NCBI RefSeq assembly: GCF_009806555.1
Contig: NZ_VUOK01000009.1
Coordinates: forward strand, 60,678-124,677
Source: Methylobacterium sp. 2A
Lineage (GTDB): Bacteria; Pseudomonadota; Alphaproteobacteria; Rhizobiales; Beijerinckiaceae
DNA length: 64,000 bases
Reading direction: 5' to 3'
The translations under genes were made by a program, and so were the position numbers. The notes below the pieces were generated by a model that did not search any database, was not told the DNA's origin, and worked only from the letters and a program-made list of their open reading frames with translations. Each line of letters opens with the position of its first letter. Within the stretch, counting starts at the first letter, position 1. Below, in pieces: positions 44,369-54,228 of this stretch.

Positions 44369-45538
44369 ATGCCAGCCCCCGAACCCGCCCGCCCCGAGGC
44401 CGCCGGTCCGCCGGGACAGGCGTCAACGGTCTGGACGCTGGCGCTGGCCACGGCGCTGATCGGCCTCGTGGCCCTCCCGCGCCGGTCGGGGCCGCCCCGG
44501 GGCCGGGTTTCGGATCCCGCCTCCGACCAGGACGGGGCGCGCCGGCCCTCCCCCTCGCACGAAGGCGGCGCGGCCCATGCCGTCGCCCGGAGCCAGGCCG
44601 ATCGCGGGCGCAACGCCGCGACGCCCACCGAGATTCCCGCCAAGGGCTGGAAGGACATCGCGCTGCGCACCTATCGCGACATCGGCGAGAACCGCCTGTC
44701 GCTGATCGCGGCGGGCGTCACCTTCTTCACCCTGCTGGCGATCTTCCCCGCGGTGGCGGCCCTGGTCTCGTGCTACGGCCTCGTGGCCGATGCCTCGACC
44801 ATCAACGACCAGCTCGCCAGCCTCCAGGGCATCCTGCCCCAGGGCGCGCTGGAGATCATCGGCGATCAGGTCAAGCGCCTGAACGAGCAGGGCAACACGA
44901 CGCTGGGGTTCAGCCTGCTGTTCAGCATCGTCCTGTCGGTCTGGAGCGCGAATGGCGGGGTGAAGCACGTCTTCGACGCGCTCAACCTCGTCTACAACGA
45001 GCGCGAGAAGCGCAACCTCGTCGTCCTCAACCTGATCTCGCTGGGCTTCACGGCCGGCGCGCTGCTGTTCCTCATCCTGGCGCTGTCGGCCATCGTGGTT
45101 CTGCCGGTGGTGCTCGCCTATATCGGGCTCGGCACGGATGCGTGGTGGCTGACGTGGCTGCGCTGGCCGCTGCTGCTCGTGGCGGTGCTGCTCGGCCTCG
45201 CCCTGCTCTACCGCTACGGCCCCAGCCGGGACGCGCCGCGCTGGCGCTGGGTCACGCCGGGGGGCGCGCTCGCGGCCGTGCTCTGGCTCGCCGCCTCGCT
45301 GCTGTTCTCCTGGTACGTCGCCCATTTCGGCAGCTACAACAAGACTTACGGCTCGCTCGGCGCGGCCATCGGCTTCATGACCTGGATCTGGCTCTCGACC
45401 ATGATCGTGCTGGCCGGCGCCCAGCTGAACGCCGAGATGGAGCATCAGACCGCCGAGGACACCACGGTCGGCGCGCCGCAGCCGCTCGGGACCCGCCGGG
45501 CGCGCATGGCCGATACGGTGGGAGCCGCCGCGGAATAG
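44369..45538 (+). CDS. YihY/BrkB-family inner-membrane protein
   Basis: 389 residues from ATG 44369. After an N-terminal helix (TLALATALIGLVAL) and an ~60-residue hydrophilic linker, the YihY core begins: RTYRDIGENRLSLIAAGVTF, FTLLAIFPAVAALVSCYGL, VWSANGGVKHVFDALNLVYN, then further helices to AAIGFMTWIWLSTMIVLAGA, QLNAEMEHQT. The motif RxxRLxLIAAGVTFF and the C-terminal QLNAExE are typical. Formerly called ribonuclease BN by mistake; the true role is unclear, perhaps transport or lipid handling. Monocistronic. Confidence 0.9.
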   Translation: MPAPEPARPEAAGPPGQASTVWTLALATALIGLVALPRRSGPPRGRVSDPASDQDGARRPSPSHEGGAAHAVARSQADRGRNAATPTEIPAKGWKDIALRTYRDIGENRLSLIAAGVTFFTLLAIFPAVAALVSCYGLVADASTINDQLASLQGILPQGALEIIGDQVKRLNEQGNTTLGFSLLFSIVLSVWSANGGVKHVFDALNLVYNEREKRNLVVLNLISLGFTAGALLFLILALSAIVVLPVVLAYIGLGTDAWWLTWLRWPLLLVAVLLGLALLYRYGPSRDAPRWRWVTPGGALAAVLWLAASLLFSWYVAHFGSYNKTYGSLGAAIGFMTWIWLSTMIVLAGAQLNAEMEHQTAEDTTVGAPQPLGTRRARMADTVGAAAE

Positions 45539-45919
45539 CGCGGCCGGTACGGAGCAGGTCACGCACCAGCACAACTGCGACAGCCGCAAGCAATGGCGGG
45601 TCTGGCTCCCGGACCGGGCGAGGATTCGCACCGTCTCGAACCCGGCGTGAAGGTCCCGCTTGGCAAACTAACACAGGTTGGCGCGCGTTTCCCCGGTCCG
45701 GGCACAAGCGAGGCAAGAACATCCGGGCTTCGCTCTCCGGAAAACCGTTGACCTTCTGCCGATTGAAATATCCGTGCCTGACAACTTGATCGATATCTTC
45801 GACAGCACCGTCGCCTGCACCGGCCCGGCCGCGATGCCGTGGATGGCCTCCAGGCCAGCGGCATGAGGCCGGTTCGCGCCCGCCCCGCAGGCATCGCCGC
45901 GATCTGACCGGAGGCGGGC
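45539..45919. other. Intergenic region upstream of the Crp/Fnr gene
   Basis: About 380 bp with no convincing gene. A degenerate FNR-like sequence, TTGATCGATATCTT (45786-45799), lacks the right half-site AA and is listed only as a possibility. The Crp/Fnr promoter is probably here. Confidence 0.35.
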
Positions 45920-46630
45920 GTGGAGAATCCCTTCGTCCGGAAGATGGAGCGGCATGTCCGCCTCGCGCCCGAGGACCGCGCGATCCTGGACGGCCTCGCG
46001 CGCCAGCACATCCGCCACGTCGCGGGCCGCCAGGACATCGAGGGGCCGCACACCGAACCGTATCACACGCATCTCATCCTCGACGGCTGGGCCTGCCGCT
46101 ACAAGCAGTTCCCGGACGGACGGCGGGCGATCGTCGCCCTGCTCCTGCCGGGCGACCTGTGCGACCCCTTCGCGTTCCGCCGCGGGCGCATGGATCACGC
46201 CATCGGGGCGCTGACCCCCGTCACGGTCGCGCGGATCACCCCCGATCAGATCGGCGACGCGGTCCGCGGCCGGCCCGCCATCGAGGAGGGCCTGTGTCGG
46301 GAGATGCTCGCCACCACGGCGATCCACCGCGAATGGATCGCCAGCGTCGGGCGCCGCTCGGCGATCGAGCGGCTGGCGCACCTGTTCTGCGAGCTGCACC
46401 TGCGCCTCACCTGGGCGGGCCTGGCGGACGGGACCACGCTGCCGATGCCGGTGACGCAGCCGGACCTCGCCGACGCCCTCGGCCAGACGAGCGTGCACAT
46501 CAACCGCACCCTCAAGGAGCTGCGCAGCAGCGGCCTCGTCATCCTCCGCAGCCGGCGCCTGACGATCCGCGACCTCGACGGCCTGCGGGAGCGGGGGCTG
46601 TTCGACCCGGCCTACCTGCAGCCCGCGTGA
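45920..46630 (+). CDS. Crp/Fnr-family transcriptional regulator
   Basis: 236 residues from a GTG with GGAGG 9 nt upstream. Cyclic-nucleotide-binding-like fold: YHTHLILDGWACRYKQFPDG, RRAIVALLLPGDLCDP. A long dimerisation helix leads to the winged helix VTQPDLADALGQTSVHINRT, LKELRSSGLVILRSRRLTI. There is no N-terminal Fe-S cysteine cluster, so it is not an oxygen-sensing Fnr. It resembles the rhizobial/methylobacterial Crp-Fnr group with unknown effectors. It precedes the lar genes on the same strand by 121 bp and could regulate them, but no binding site is evident. Confidence 0.88.
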   Translation: MENPFVRKMERHVRLAPEDRAILDGLARQHIRHVAGRQDIEGPHTEPYHTHLILDGWACRYKQFPDGRRAIVALLLPGDLCDPFAFRRGRMDHAIGALTPVTVARITPDQIGDAVRGRPAIEEGLCREMLATTAIHREWIASVGRRSAIERLAHLFCELHLRLTWAGLADGTTLPMPVTQPDLADALGQTSVHINRTLKELRSSGLVILRSRRLTIRDLDGLRERGLFDPAYLQPA

Positions 46631-46751
46631 GCGGACGGGCGATACGCCGCGGCACGGGTCGTCCCTGAATCCCCCGGCGAACCTTGCCTTGGGGCCGATG
46701 CGGCCGATCTGAGCGGGATCGCGTGATCCGCGGCGGGCCGACCGGCAGACG

Positions 46752-48041
46752 ATGCATATCCACCTCGACGCCCTCGGCGGCGTAGCCGGCGACATGTTCG
46801 CCGCCGCGCTGCTGGACGCCTTTCCCGAGCATCGTGAGGGCGTGGGCGCCAGCATCCGGGCGGTCGATGCCCGCCTCGCCTGCGCGCTGCAGCCGCACAA
46901 TGACGGCATCCTGCGCGGGGCGCGTTTTGTCGTTTCCGGACCCGGGGACGAGCCCGAACACCGGGCGGGTCACCGGCACGATCACCATCACCACCATCAT
47001 GACCACGATCATGACCATGCGCACGACCACATGCAGGCCCACGGGCCCGGCCACGGCCACCGGCCCTGGTCGGAGATCCGCGCCGCGCTGACGCAAGCGG
47101 ATCTCGCGCCGGCGGTCCGGGCGCACGCGCTCGGCATTTTCGGGCACCTCGCTGATGCCGAGGCCCGGGTCCACGGCCTCTTGGTCGAGGCGGTGGCGTT
47201 CCACGAGGTCGGGGCCTTCGACTCGATCGCCGACATCGTGGCGGCCGCCCACCTGATCGCCGCGCTGGAGGCGCGGAGCTGGAGCGTCTCGGCCCTGCCG
47301 CTCGGCTCCGGCCGGGTGCGGACCCAGCACGGCCCCCTCCCCGTCCCGGCCCCCGCCACGACGCTGCTGCTCGACGGTTTCGCCACCCTCGACGACGGGA
47401 TCCCCGGCGAGCGCGTCACCCCCACGGGAGCCGCGATCCTGCGCCATCTCTGCGGCGGCGATCCCGGGCGGGGCCGGCCCCGGGGCATCCTCGGGCGCAC
47501 CGGCATCGGCTTCGGCACGAAGGCGCTGCCGGGCCTGAGCAACTGCCTGCGCGCCCTGGTGCTGGAGGAGGGCGCCGCGTCCCGCCTGGGCCGGCGGGAA
47601 CTCGCGGTGATCGCCTTCGAGATCGACGACCAGTCCGGCGAGGATCTCGCCCTGGGCCTCGACCGGCTGCGCGCCGAGTCCGGGATCCTCGACGTCGTGC
47701 AGGCGCCGGTCCTCGGCAAGAAGGGCCGGATGATGGCCCATATCCAGGTCCTGGTGCGGCCGGACAGCCTGGAGGCGGCGATCGCGGCCTGCTTCCGGGA
47801 GACCACCACGATCGGCCTGCGTTACCACCGTGTGGCGGGCGCGGTGCTCGACCGCGAATCCCGCACGGTGGAGCAGGCCGGCCGGAACGTCCGGGTGAAG
47901 GTGGTCGACCGGCCGGGCGGGCGCACCGCCAAGGCCGAGGCCGACGACGCCCGCGACCATGCAGGCCACGCCGCGCGGGCCGCCCTGCGCCGCGAGGCCG
48001 AGCGGCGCGCGCTGGACCAGCAGCCGGAGGAGGAGCGGTGA
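46752..48041 (+). CDS. larC: Nickel insertion protein LarC (NPN cofactor synthesis)
   Basis: 429 residues. It begins MHIHLDALGGVAGDMFAAAL, the LarC signature. A His-rich loop of about 45 residues (near residues 75-98, many consecutive His and Asp-His pairs) suits nickel storage. AVAFHEVGAFDSIADIVAAA and GIPGERVTPTGAAILRHL follow, and the C-terminal part contains ETTTIGLRYHRV. In lactobacilli larC is often split by a programmed frameshift; here it is one continuous frame. LarC inserts Ni into the pyridinium dithiocarboxylate mononucleotide cofactor. It is the first gene of larC-larE-larB, overlapping larE by 4 bp (GTGA). Confidence 0.9.
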   Translation: MHIHLDALGGVAGDMFAAALLDAFPEHREGVGASIRAVDARLACALQPHNDGILRGARFVVSGPGDEPEHRAGHRHDHHHHHHDHDHDHAHDHMQAHGPGHGHRPWSEIRAALTQADLAPAVRAHALGIFGHLADAEARVHGLLVEAVAFHEVGAFDSIADIVAAAHLIAALEARSWSVSALPLGSGRVRTQHGPLPVPAPATTLLLDGFATLDDGIPGERVTPTGAAILRHLCGGDPGRGRPRGILGRTGIGFGTKALPGLSNCLRALVLEEGAASRLGRRELAVIAFEIDDQSGEDLALGLDRLRAESGILDVVQAPVLGKKGRMMAHIQVLVRPDSLEAAIAACFRETTTIGLRYHRVAGAVLDRESRTVEQAGRNVRVKVVDRPGGRTAKAEADDARDHAGHAARAALRREAERRALDQQPEEER

Positions 48042-48964
48042 CGCGCCAAAAAAATCTCGAAACGGTCCTCGCCGGGCTCGGGCCCGTCGCGGTGGCGGTG
48101 AGCGGCGGGGTCGACAGCCTGACGCTCGCCACCCTCGCCCACCGGCTGGCGCCGGGGGCGGCCCTGATGGTGCACGCGGTCTCGCCGGCCGTGCCCGGAG
48201 AGGCGACCGCGCGCGTCCGGGCCGAGGCCGCCCGCGAGGGCTGGGACCTGCGGGTGATCGAGGCCGGCGAGTTCGCCGACCCGGCCTACCGGGCGAACCC
48301 GGTCAACCGCTGCTTCTTCTGCAAGACCAATCTCTACGGCGCGGTCCGGCAGGTGACCGATCGGCAGATCCTGTCGGGCGCCAACCGCGACGACCTCGGC
48401 GAGTACCGCCCCGGCCTCGACGCCGCCCGGGAGCACGGCGTGCGCCACCCCTACGTGGAGGCCGGGTTCGACAAGGCGGCGGTCCGGGCGCTCGCCCGCG
48501 GCCTCGGCCTCGGCGCGGTGGCGGAGCTGCCGGCGGCGCCCTGCCTGTCGAGCCGGGTCGAGACCGGCATCGCGATCGAGCCGGAGATTTTGAGCTTCAT
48601 CCATTCCGTCGAGCAGCTGGTCGGCGGGGCGCTCGATGCGGGCAGCGGTGCTGGAGCGCTCTCCGCCGACGTGGAGACCGGTTCGGCGCAAGAGAGCGCG
48701 TCAAAACAAAGGCTTAGAGCCGTGCCCGGTGGCAACGCGGTCGGGCACGGTTCTAAGCGGGCGGTCCGCTGCCGGGTGCGCGCCGAGGGGGTGGTGGTGG
48801 AACTCGATCCCGGGAGCCTCGCGGCCCTCGACGCGGAGAGCCGCGCCGAGCTGGGCGCCGGCATCCGGGCGATCGCACCGCCGCGTCTCGCCGGCCTCGT
48901 CCGCTTCGCCCCCTATCGGGTCGGCAGCGCCTTCCTGGTGCAGCAGGGAGAGGCCCGGGCATGA
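48038..48964 (+). CDS. larE: Sulfur transferase LarE with an in-frame repeat insertion
   Basis: 308 residues, against about 270-280 in the family. PP-loop AVSGGVDSLTLATLAHRLA near residues 18-36. Cysteines C92 and C95 (NRCFFCKTNLY) and C169 (PCLSSRVETG) fit the three-cysteine, probably [4Fe-4S]-dependent LarE type, in which sulfur comes from the cluster rather than the protein's own cysteine. It adds two sulfurs to the nicotinate-derived intermediate from LarB. Residues ~206-240 are encoded by an interspersed repeat (48655-48755) between FIHSVEQLVGGAL and CRVRAEGVVVELDPG. The start GTG overlaps larC, and the stop overlaps larB (ATGA). Confidence 0.88.
   Translation: MTRQKNLETVLAGLGPVAVAVSGGVDSLTLATLAHRLAPGAALMVHAVSPAVPGEATARVRAEAAREGWDLRVIEAGEFADPAYRANPVNRCFFCKTNLYGAVRQVTDRQILSGANRDDLGEYRPGLDAAREHGVRHPYVEAGFDKAAVRALARGLGLGAVAELPAAPCLSSRVETGIAIEPEILSFIHSVEQLVGGALDAGSGAGALSADVETGSAQESASKQRLRAVPGGNAVGHGSKRAVRCRVRAEGVVVELDPGSLAALDAESRAELGAGIRAIAPPRLAGLVRFAPYRVGSAFLVQQGEARA
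48655..48755 (+). repeat. Mosaic interspersed element, copy 2, inside larE
   Basis: 101 bp, the same length as copy 1 at 27170-27270 and nearly the same sequence in its first 60 bases (AGCGCTCT, CCGAC/AGTGGA, CCGGTTCGGCGCAAGAGAG). A different second stem follows (GCCGTGCCCG/CGGGCACGGT). It lies entirely in the larE reading frame without a stop codon. Confidence 0.9.
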
Positions 48965-49641
48965 GCGTCGCGGAGGAATTCACCCTCGATTTCGCCCGGT
49001 CCGAGCGGATCGGCCTGGAGGAGGCGATCTTCTGCGCCGGCAAGAGCCCGGAGCAGATCGACGCGATCCTGGAGGCCGCGCGCGCGCGCGGCGCCTCGCT
49101 CCTGCTCACCCGCCTCGATCCGGAGAAGCGCGACCGGCTCAGGGAGGCGGCGCGGCTCGACTATTGCCCGGTCTCGCGCACCGCCGTGTTCGGCGAGGCG
49201 CCCCGCGTCACGGGTCCGGCCCGGATCGCCGTGGTGGCGGCCGGCACCTCGGACGTGCCTGTCGCCCGCGAGGCCCTGCGGGTGCTCGCCTATGGCGGCC
49301 GGGCGGCCTCGCTCTTCGCCGATGTCGGCGTCGCCGGCCTGTGGCGGCTGACCACGCGGATCGAGGAAATCCGGGCGCATCCGGTGGTGATCGTCGCCGC
49401 CGGCATGGATGCGGCTTTGCCGAGCGTCGTCGGCGGCCTCGTGGCCGGGGCGGTGATCGCGGTCCCGACCTCCGTGGGCTACGGCGTCGCGGCGGGCGGC
49501 CGGGCGGCGCTCGAGGCGGTGCTGGCGAGCTGCGCCCCCGGCATCACGGTGGTCAACATCGACAACGGCTACGGCGCCGCCTGCGCCGCCCTGCGCCTGC
49601 TCCACGCGGCAGGACGCCTCGCCGAGGAGCGCGAACGATGA
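48961..49641 (+). CDS. larB: LarB, pyridinium-3,5-biscarboxylic acid mononucleotide synthase
   Basis: 226 residues. N-terminal helical part (EEFTLDFARSERIGLEEAIF, CAGKSPEQIDAILEAA), then a PurE-like domain: ARIAVVAAGTSDVPVAREAL, MDAALPSVVGGLVAGAVIAV, PTSVGYGVAAGGRAAL, ITVVNIDNGYGAACAALRLL. LarB carboxylates and hydrolyses nicotinic acid adenine dinucleotide in the first NPN step. It overlaps larE by 4 bp (ATGA). larA itself is not in the window, so the cofactor's user is elsewhere. Confidence 0.92.
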   Translation: MSVAEEFTLDFARSERIGLEEAIFCAGKSPEQIDAILEAARARGASLLLTRLDPEKRDRLREAARLDYCPVSRTAVFGEAPRVTGPARIAVVAAGTSDVPVAREALRVLAYGGRAASLFADVGVAGLWRLTTRIEEIRAHPVVIVAAGMDAALPSVVGGLVAGAVIAVPTSVGYGVAAGGRAALEAVLASCAPGITVVNIDNGYGAACAALRLLHAAGRLAEERER

Positions 49642-49696
49642 CCCCGCCCGACGCATTACCTCCCCTCACCTCGACATTCTCGAACGGAGACAGCCG

Positions 49697-50833
49697 ATGG
49701 AACGCCGCAGCTTCCTACAGGGCGCCGTGCTCGGCGCCGGACTTTCCGGCGCGAGCTTGGCTGGCACCGGCAGCGCAGGTGCGGCCGTGAACGCCCCCGT
49801 CACCGCCGGCCCCTTGCCGAACACCCGCCCGCAGGACCCGGCGGACCTGCCCTTCATCACCGATCCCGGCGAGCGCCGGGGCGAGATGCTCTACCGGTCG
49901 TTCGGGAAGACGTCGGAAAAGATCTCGGCGATCGGGATGGGCGGGTTCCACCTCGGCAAGAGCGCGGTGACGGACGACGAGGCGACGCGGCTGATCCATG
50001 CCGGGATCGACCGCGGCATCACCTTCATGGACAATTGCTGGGACTACAACGACGGGCGCTCCGAGTTGCGCATGGGCGCGGCCCTGGCCCAGGGCGGCTA
50101 CCGCGACAAGGTCTTCCTGATGTCCAAGATGGACGGGCGGACCAAGGAGGAGGCGATCAAGCAGATCGACCAGTCGCTCCTGCGCCTGCGCACCGACCGG
50201 ATCGATCTCGTCCAGCACCACGAGATCCTGCGCTACGACGATCCCGACCGGGTCTTCGCCGAGGGCGGCGCCATGGAGGGGTTTTTGGAGGCCAAGAAGG
50301 CCGGCAAGCTGCGCTATATCGGCTTCACCGGCCACAAGGACCCGCGCATCCACCTGCAGATGCTGGAGGTGGCGGCCGAGCGCGGCTTCCACTTCGATTC
50401 CGTGCAGATGCCCGTCAACGTGATGGACGCGCATTTCCGCTCGTTCAGCCACCTCGTGCTGCCGTATCTCGTGCAGAACGGCATCGCGCCGCTCGCCATG
50501 AAGACGTTCGGCGATGGGGTGATCCTGAAGGCAGACGCGCCGATCAAGCCGATCGAGTACCTGCACTTCTCGCTGAACCTGCCGGTCTCCGTGGTGATCA
50601 CCGGCATCCAGAACCAGCGCGACCTCGACCAGGCCTTCGAGGCGGTGAAGACCTTCAAGCCGATGGACAAAGCGACGGTGGCCGAGCTGCTGTCACGGTC
50701 GAAGCCCTACGCGCTGGAGGGCAAGTACGAGCTGTTCAAGACGAGCGCGACCTTCGACGGCACCGCCAAGAATGCGGCGTGGCTGGGGGATGACGTGCAG
50801 GGGGTGAAGAAGCTCGCGCCGACGATGGAGTAG
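49697..50833 (+). CDS. Tat-exported aldo/keto reductase
   Basis: 378 residues. N-terminus MERRSFLQGAVLGAG followed by a hydrophobic stretch is a twin-arginine signal, suggesting periplasmic export after folding. The AKR barrel follows: FGKTSEKISAIGMGGFHLGK, GITFMDNCWDYNDGRSELRM (catalytic Asp/Tyr region), VFLMSKMDGRTKEEAIKQ (Lys), RIDLVQHHEILRYDDP (His), and VVITGIQNQRDLDQAFEAV. It belongs to the YhdN/4Fe-4S-less exported AKR group. It starts 55 bp after larB on the same strand, so it may be co-transcribed, but a link to the nickel cofactor is unproven. Confidence 0.85.
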   Translation: MERRSFLQGAVLGAGLSGASLAGTGSAGAAVNAPVTAGPLPNTRPQDPADLPFITDPGERRGEMLYRSFGKTSEKISAIGMGGFHLGKSAVTDDEATRLIHAGIDRGITFMDNCWDYNDGRSELRMGAALAQGGYRDKVFLMSKMDGRTKEEAIKQIDQSLLRLRTDRIDLVQHHEILRYDDPDRVFAEGGAMEGFLEAKKAGKLRYIGFTGHKDPRIHLQMLEVAAERGFHFDSVQMPVNVMDAHFRSFSHLVLPYLVQNGIAPLAMKTFGDGVILKADAPIKPIEYLHFSLNLPVSVVITGIQNQRDLDQAFEAVKTFKPMDKATVAELLSRSKPYALEGKYELFKTSATFDGTAKNAAWLGDDVQGVKKLAPTME

Positions 50834-50962
50834 GCGCGCCCGTCCCGGATCGCGCTCCCGAAGCGGAGGACGGGCCACCGTAGAGGCTCAGCCATCCCGC
50901 CGCACGTTGTCCCAACCCTGACCGCGTGCAGCCGCGTTGCGTTCGACCCGCAGCGCGGTATT

Positions 50963-50986
50963 GTCTGACAAATAAGAACGTCAGAC
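50963..50986. promoter_or_regulatory. Inverted repeat upstream of the GH2 gene, candidate operator
   Basis: GTCTGAC (50963-50969) and GTCAGAC (50980-50986) are a perfect inverted pair with a 10-nt spacer, and TTGTCTGACAA is itself near-palindromic, as in GntR-family operators. It lies 14 bp before the ATG at 51000, overlapping the likely promoter. Confidence 0.5.
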
Positions 50987-50999
50987 CGGGGGGAATCGC

Positions 51000-53900
51000 A
51001 TGCGCAGGCTGATGCTGGCGGGGGTGGGACTTGTCGGGCTCCTGGCGGGAGCCGGCGCGCAGGAGGTGCCGCAGGTCCAGCCGGTTCAGGTCGATGCATC
51101 CCGGCCCGATTGGGAGAATCCGGCCGTCAACGCCATCGGCAAGGAGCCCGCGCGGGCCACGGGGTTCCCGTTCGAGACGCGGGCCAAGGCCCTGGCCGGC
51201 GAGCGTACGGCCTCGGCGCGGTTCCTGTCGCTGAACGGGACGTGGCGGTTCACGCTGTCGCCCGACGCCGACAGGCTGCCGGCGGGATTCGAGCAGCCCG
51301 GCTACGACGTGTCGGCGTGGAAGACCATCAAGGTCCCCGCCGACTGGCAGGCCGAGGGGTTCGATCAGCCGCGCTACAACAACATCACCTATCCGTTCCC
51401 CGCCAACCGTCCGCTGATCCCGCACGCGACCAACCCGGTCGGCTCGTACCGGCGCGACGTTGAGGTGCCGGCCGGCTGGACCGGCAGCGACGTGATCCTG
51501 CATATCGGCGCCGCCGGCTCGGCCTATTACGTCTGGGTCAACGGCCAGAAAGTCGGCTATTCGGAAGATTCGAAGCTGCCGAGCGAGTTCGACGTCACCC
51601 GCTTCGTCAAGCCAGGCACCAACACCGTCGCGATCCAGGTCTTCCGTTGGTCCGACGGCAGCTACCTGGAGGATCAGGATTTCTGGCGCGTCTCGGGCAT
51701 CGAGCGCGAGGTGTTCCTGATGGCCGCGCCCCGGACCCGGATCCGCGACGTCTTCGTCCATGCCGGGCTGGACGAGGCGTATCGCGACGGCCGGCTGGCG
51801 GTCGATCTGGCGGTCACCCCCGGGGCGGCGGCGAGCGCCCGCTACGTGCTGCTGGACGGCGAGCGGGTCGTGGGCGAGGGCCGCGCCACCGTCGCGGCGG
51901 GCGATGCGGCGCGTGCGGTGACGCTCTCCGGCACCGTGCCGGGCGTGAAGGCGTGGACCGCCGAGACGCCCAACCTCTACGGGCTCCTGATCGAACTCTA
52001 CGATGCCGCCGACGCGCTCATCCAGTCGACCCATCTGCCCATCGGGTTCCGGACGGTCGAGATCCGGAACGGCCTCGTCTCCGTCAACGGCAAGCCGATC
52101 ACGATCCGTGGCGTCAACCGGCACGAGCACGACCCGGAGACCTTCCACGTGGTCGGCCGCGCCGCGATGGAGCGCGACATCGAGCTGATGAAGCGCAACA
52201 ACATCAACGCGATCCGGACCTCGCACTATCCCAACGACCCGTATCTCTATGCGCTCGCGGACCGGTACGGCCTCTACGTCATGGACGAGGCCAATATCGA
52301 GAGCCACGCGTATATGGACTACGCGAACAAGCATCCCGACGAGCGCGGCCGGCTCCAGCTCGGCTTCGATCCCGCCTGGAAGGACGCGCATGTCAGCCGC
52401 GTCGTCAACATGATCGAGCGCGACAAGAACCACCCGTCGGTGATCGCGTGGTCCCTGGGCAACGAGGCCGGGATCGGCCCGAACTTCGCGGCCGCGGCCG
52501 CCGCCGCCAAGGCCCGCGACCCCGGCCGGCTGGTGAGCTATCTCGGCTGGGGGACCTGGGACGACATCCACGACCACCGGCCCAACTGGTACGCCGACTT
52601 CTACGCGCCGATGTACGATCCGGCGGTGAAGATGGCGGATTACGCGCGGAACTGGGCGTTCAAGCAGCCGATGATCCAGTGCGAGTACGCCCACATGATG
52701 GGCCAGTCGGGCGGCGACCTGAAGGAATACTGGGACACGATCTACGCGCATCCCGACCGGCTCCAGGGTGCCTTCGCCTGGGATTGGATCGACCAGTCGA
52801 TGTACCGCTATGCCAAGGACGGCCGGCGCTACTGGGGCGACGGCGGCGAGTACGGGCCCAATCCGGGCGGCGAGATCGAGTTCGGCGACGGCCTGCTCCA
52901 GTCCGACCGGACCCCGAACCCGCAGCTCTACGAATTGCGCAAGGTCTACGCCCCGGTGCAGTTCGACGGGTTCGACCCGGCGACCGGGCGGCTGACGGTC
53001 CGCAACCGCCACGATTTCCGCGACCTATCGGGCTTCGCCCTCGACTGGGTGCTGGAGGAGGACGGGGTACCCGTGGCGCGCGGCGCGCTGCCGCCGCTCG
53101 CCACCCCGGCGCGCGGCGCGGACACGATCACCCTGCCGCTCGCCGCCCGGGCGCGCCGGCCGGGATCGGAGTCTTTCGTGACCGTCAACGTCCGCGCCGA
53201 GGCGGGGGCGGTCCCGCTCGTGCCCGCCGGGACCCTGGTCGGGTTCGAGCAGTTCGCGCTTCAGCCCGGGCGGCCGCCGGAGCCGGCGCCGGCCGGCGCG
53301 GTGACCCTGACCGAGGCGGACGGGGCCGTCACCCTGGCGGCCGGCGACGCAACGCTGTCGATCGACCACGCCACCGGGCTGATCGGGCGCTACACCCAGG
53401 CCGGGCGCCCCCTCGCGACCGGCGGGGCGCCGCATTTCTGGCGCGCGGTCACCGACAACGACATCGGCATCGGCGTCGACCGGGAACTCGCCGTCTGGAA
53501 GACGCTGAGCGAGACCCGCCGCGTCATCGCCCTGCGCAGCCGGCGCACCGATGCGGGCGCCGAGGTGAGCGTGGACTTCGTTCTGGGCGACGGCGCCGCG
53601 ACCTTCTCCACCACCTACGCCATGGCGGGCGACGGCAGCGTCGCGATCTCGGGCCAGCTCACCCCAGTGAAGGCGGACCTGCCGCCGCCGTTCCGCGTCG
53701 GGCTCGCCTTCGCGCTGCCGACCGACATCGTCACGGTCGAATGGTACGGGCGCGGGCCGCACGAGAGCTACGTGGATCGCAAGACCTCGGCGCCGGTCGG
53801 GCTGTGGCGCGGGGTGATCGCCGAGCAGAACCACGACTTCATCCGCCCGCAGGAGACCGGCAACAAGGTCGACGTGCGGTGGATGGAGCTGTCCGGCGGC

Positions 53901-54218
53901 GGCCGGGGACTGCGGATCGCGGGCGAGCGGCCGCTGATGATGAACGCGCTGGCCTTCCCCTACGCCGACCTCGACCGGCACCCGCCCGGGACCTGGAAAT
54001 CGACCGACATCGTGCCCCACGACCACGGCACGCTGCTGGTCGATGCGGTGCAATGGGGTGTCGGCGGCGACACTCAGTGGAGCGCCTTCGGCAAGCCCCT
54101 GCCCCAGTACCGCACGCGGGCGGAGCCGACCCGCGTCGCCGTCCGGCTGACTCCGTTCACGAGCGACGGCACGACCCCCGACAAGGCCCGCCCGGCCAGC
54201 GCCACGGGCGCGGAGTGA
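51000..54218 (+). CDS. Exported beta-galactosidase-like glycoside hydrolase (GH2)
   Basis: 1072 residues with a signal peptide ([19 protein letters not shown]). Domain order as in LacZ: sugar-binding jelly roll ([16 protein letters not shown] to SYRRDVEVP), immunoglobulin-like domain, TIM barrel ([52 protein letters not shown]), then two beta domains. The acid/base glutamate is E489 in SLGNEAGIG and the nucleophile E562 in [12 protein letters not shown]. The C-terminal beta-galactosidase small-chain domain includes [14 protein letters not shown]. Export suggests action on external galactosides, such as plant cell-wall oligosaccharides. No transporter is adjacent. The ribosome site is GGGGGGAA. 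Confidence 0.93.
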   Translation: MRRLMLAGVGLVGLLAGAGAQEVPQVQPVQVDASRPDWENPAVNAIGKEPARATGFPFETRAKALAGERTASARFLSLNGTWRFTLSPDADRLPAGFEQPGYDVSAWKTIKVPADWQAEGFDQPRYNNITYPFPANRPLIPHATNPVGSYRRDVEVPAGWTGSDVILHIGAAGSAYYVWVNGQKVGYSEDSKLPSEFDVTRFVKPGTNTVAIQVFRWSDGSYLEDQDFWRVSGIEREVFLMAAPRTRIRDVFVHAGLDEAYRDGRLAVDLAVTPGAAASARYVLLDGERVVGEGRATVAAGDAARAVTLSGTVPGVKAWTAETPNLYGLLIELYDAADALIQSTHLPIGFRTVEIRNGLVSVNGKPITIRGVNRHEHDPETFHVVGRAAMERDIELMKRNNINAIRTSHYPNDPYLYALADRYGLYVMDEANIESHAYMDYANKHPDERGRLQLGFDPAWKDAHVSRVVNMIERDKNHPSVIAWSLGNEAGIGPNFAAAAAAAKARDPGRLVSYLGWGTWDDIHDHRPNWYADFYAPMYDPAVKMADYARNWAFKQPMIQCEYAHMMGQSGGDLKEYWDTIYAHPDRLQGAFAWDWIDQSMYRYAKDGRRYWGDGGEYGPNPGGEIEFGDGLLQSDRTPNPQLYELRKVYAPVQFDGFDPATGRLTVRNRHDFRDLSGFALDWVLEEDGVPVARGALPPLATPARGADTITLPLAARARRPGSESFVTVNVRAEAGAVPLVPAGTLVGFEQFALQPGRPPEPAPAGAVTLTEADGAVTLAAGDATLSIDHATGLIGRYTQAGRPLATGGAPHFWRAVTDNDIGIGVDRELAVWKTLSETRRVIALRSRRTDAGAEVSVDFVLGDGAATFSTTYAMAGDGSVAISGQLTPVKADLPPPFRVGLAFALPTDIVTVEWYGRGPHESYVDRKTSAPVGLWRGVIAEQNHDFIRPQETGNKVDVRWMELSGGGRGLRIAGERPLMMNALAFPYADLDRHPPGTWKSTDIVPHDHGTLLVDAVQWGVGGDTQWSAFGKPLPQYRTRAEPTRVAVRLTPFTSDGTTPDKARPASATGAE

Positions 54219-54228
54219 GGCCGGTCGT

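Noticed and set aside
45786..45799. FNR/FixK-like box TTGATCGATATCTT upstream of the Crp/Fnr gene
   Set aside because: The right half-site lacks AA, and the distance to the start (>120 bp) gives no support.
50736..53012. A 758-residue frame antisense to the GH2 gene
   Set aside because: Shadow frame; the GH2 gene has all catalytic motifs and a signal peptide.
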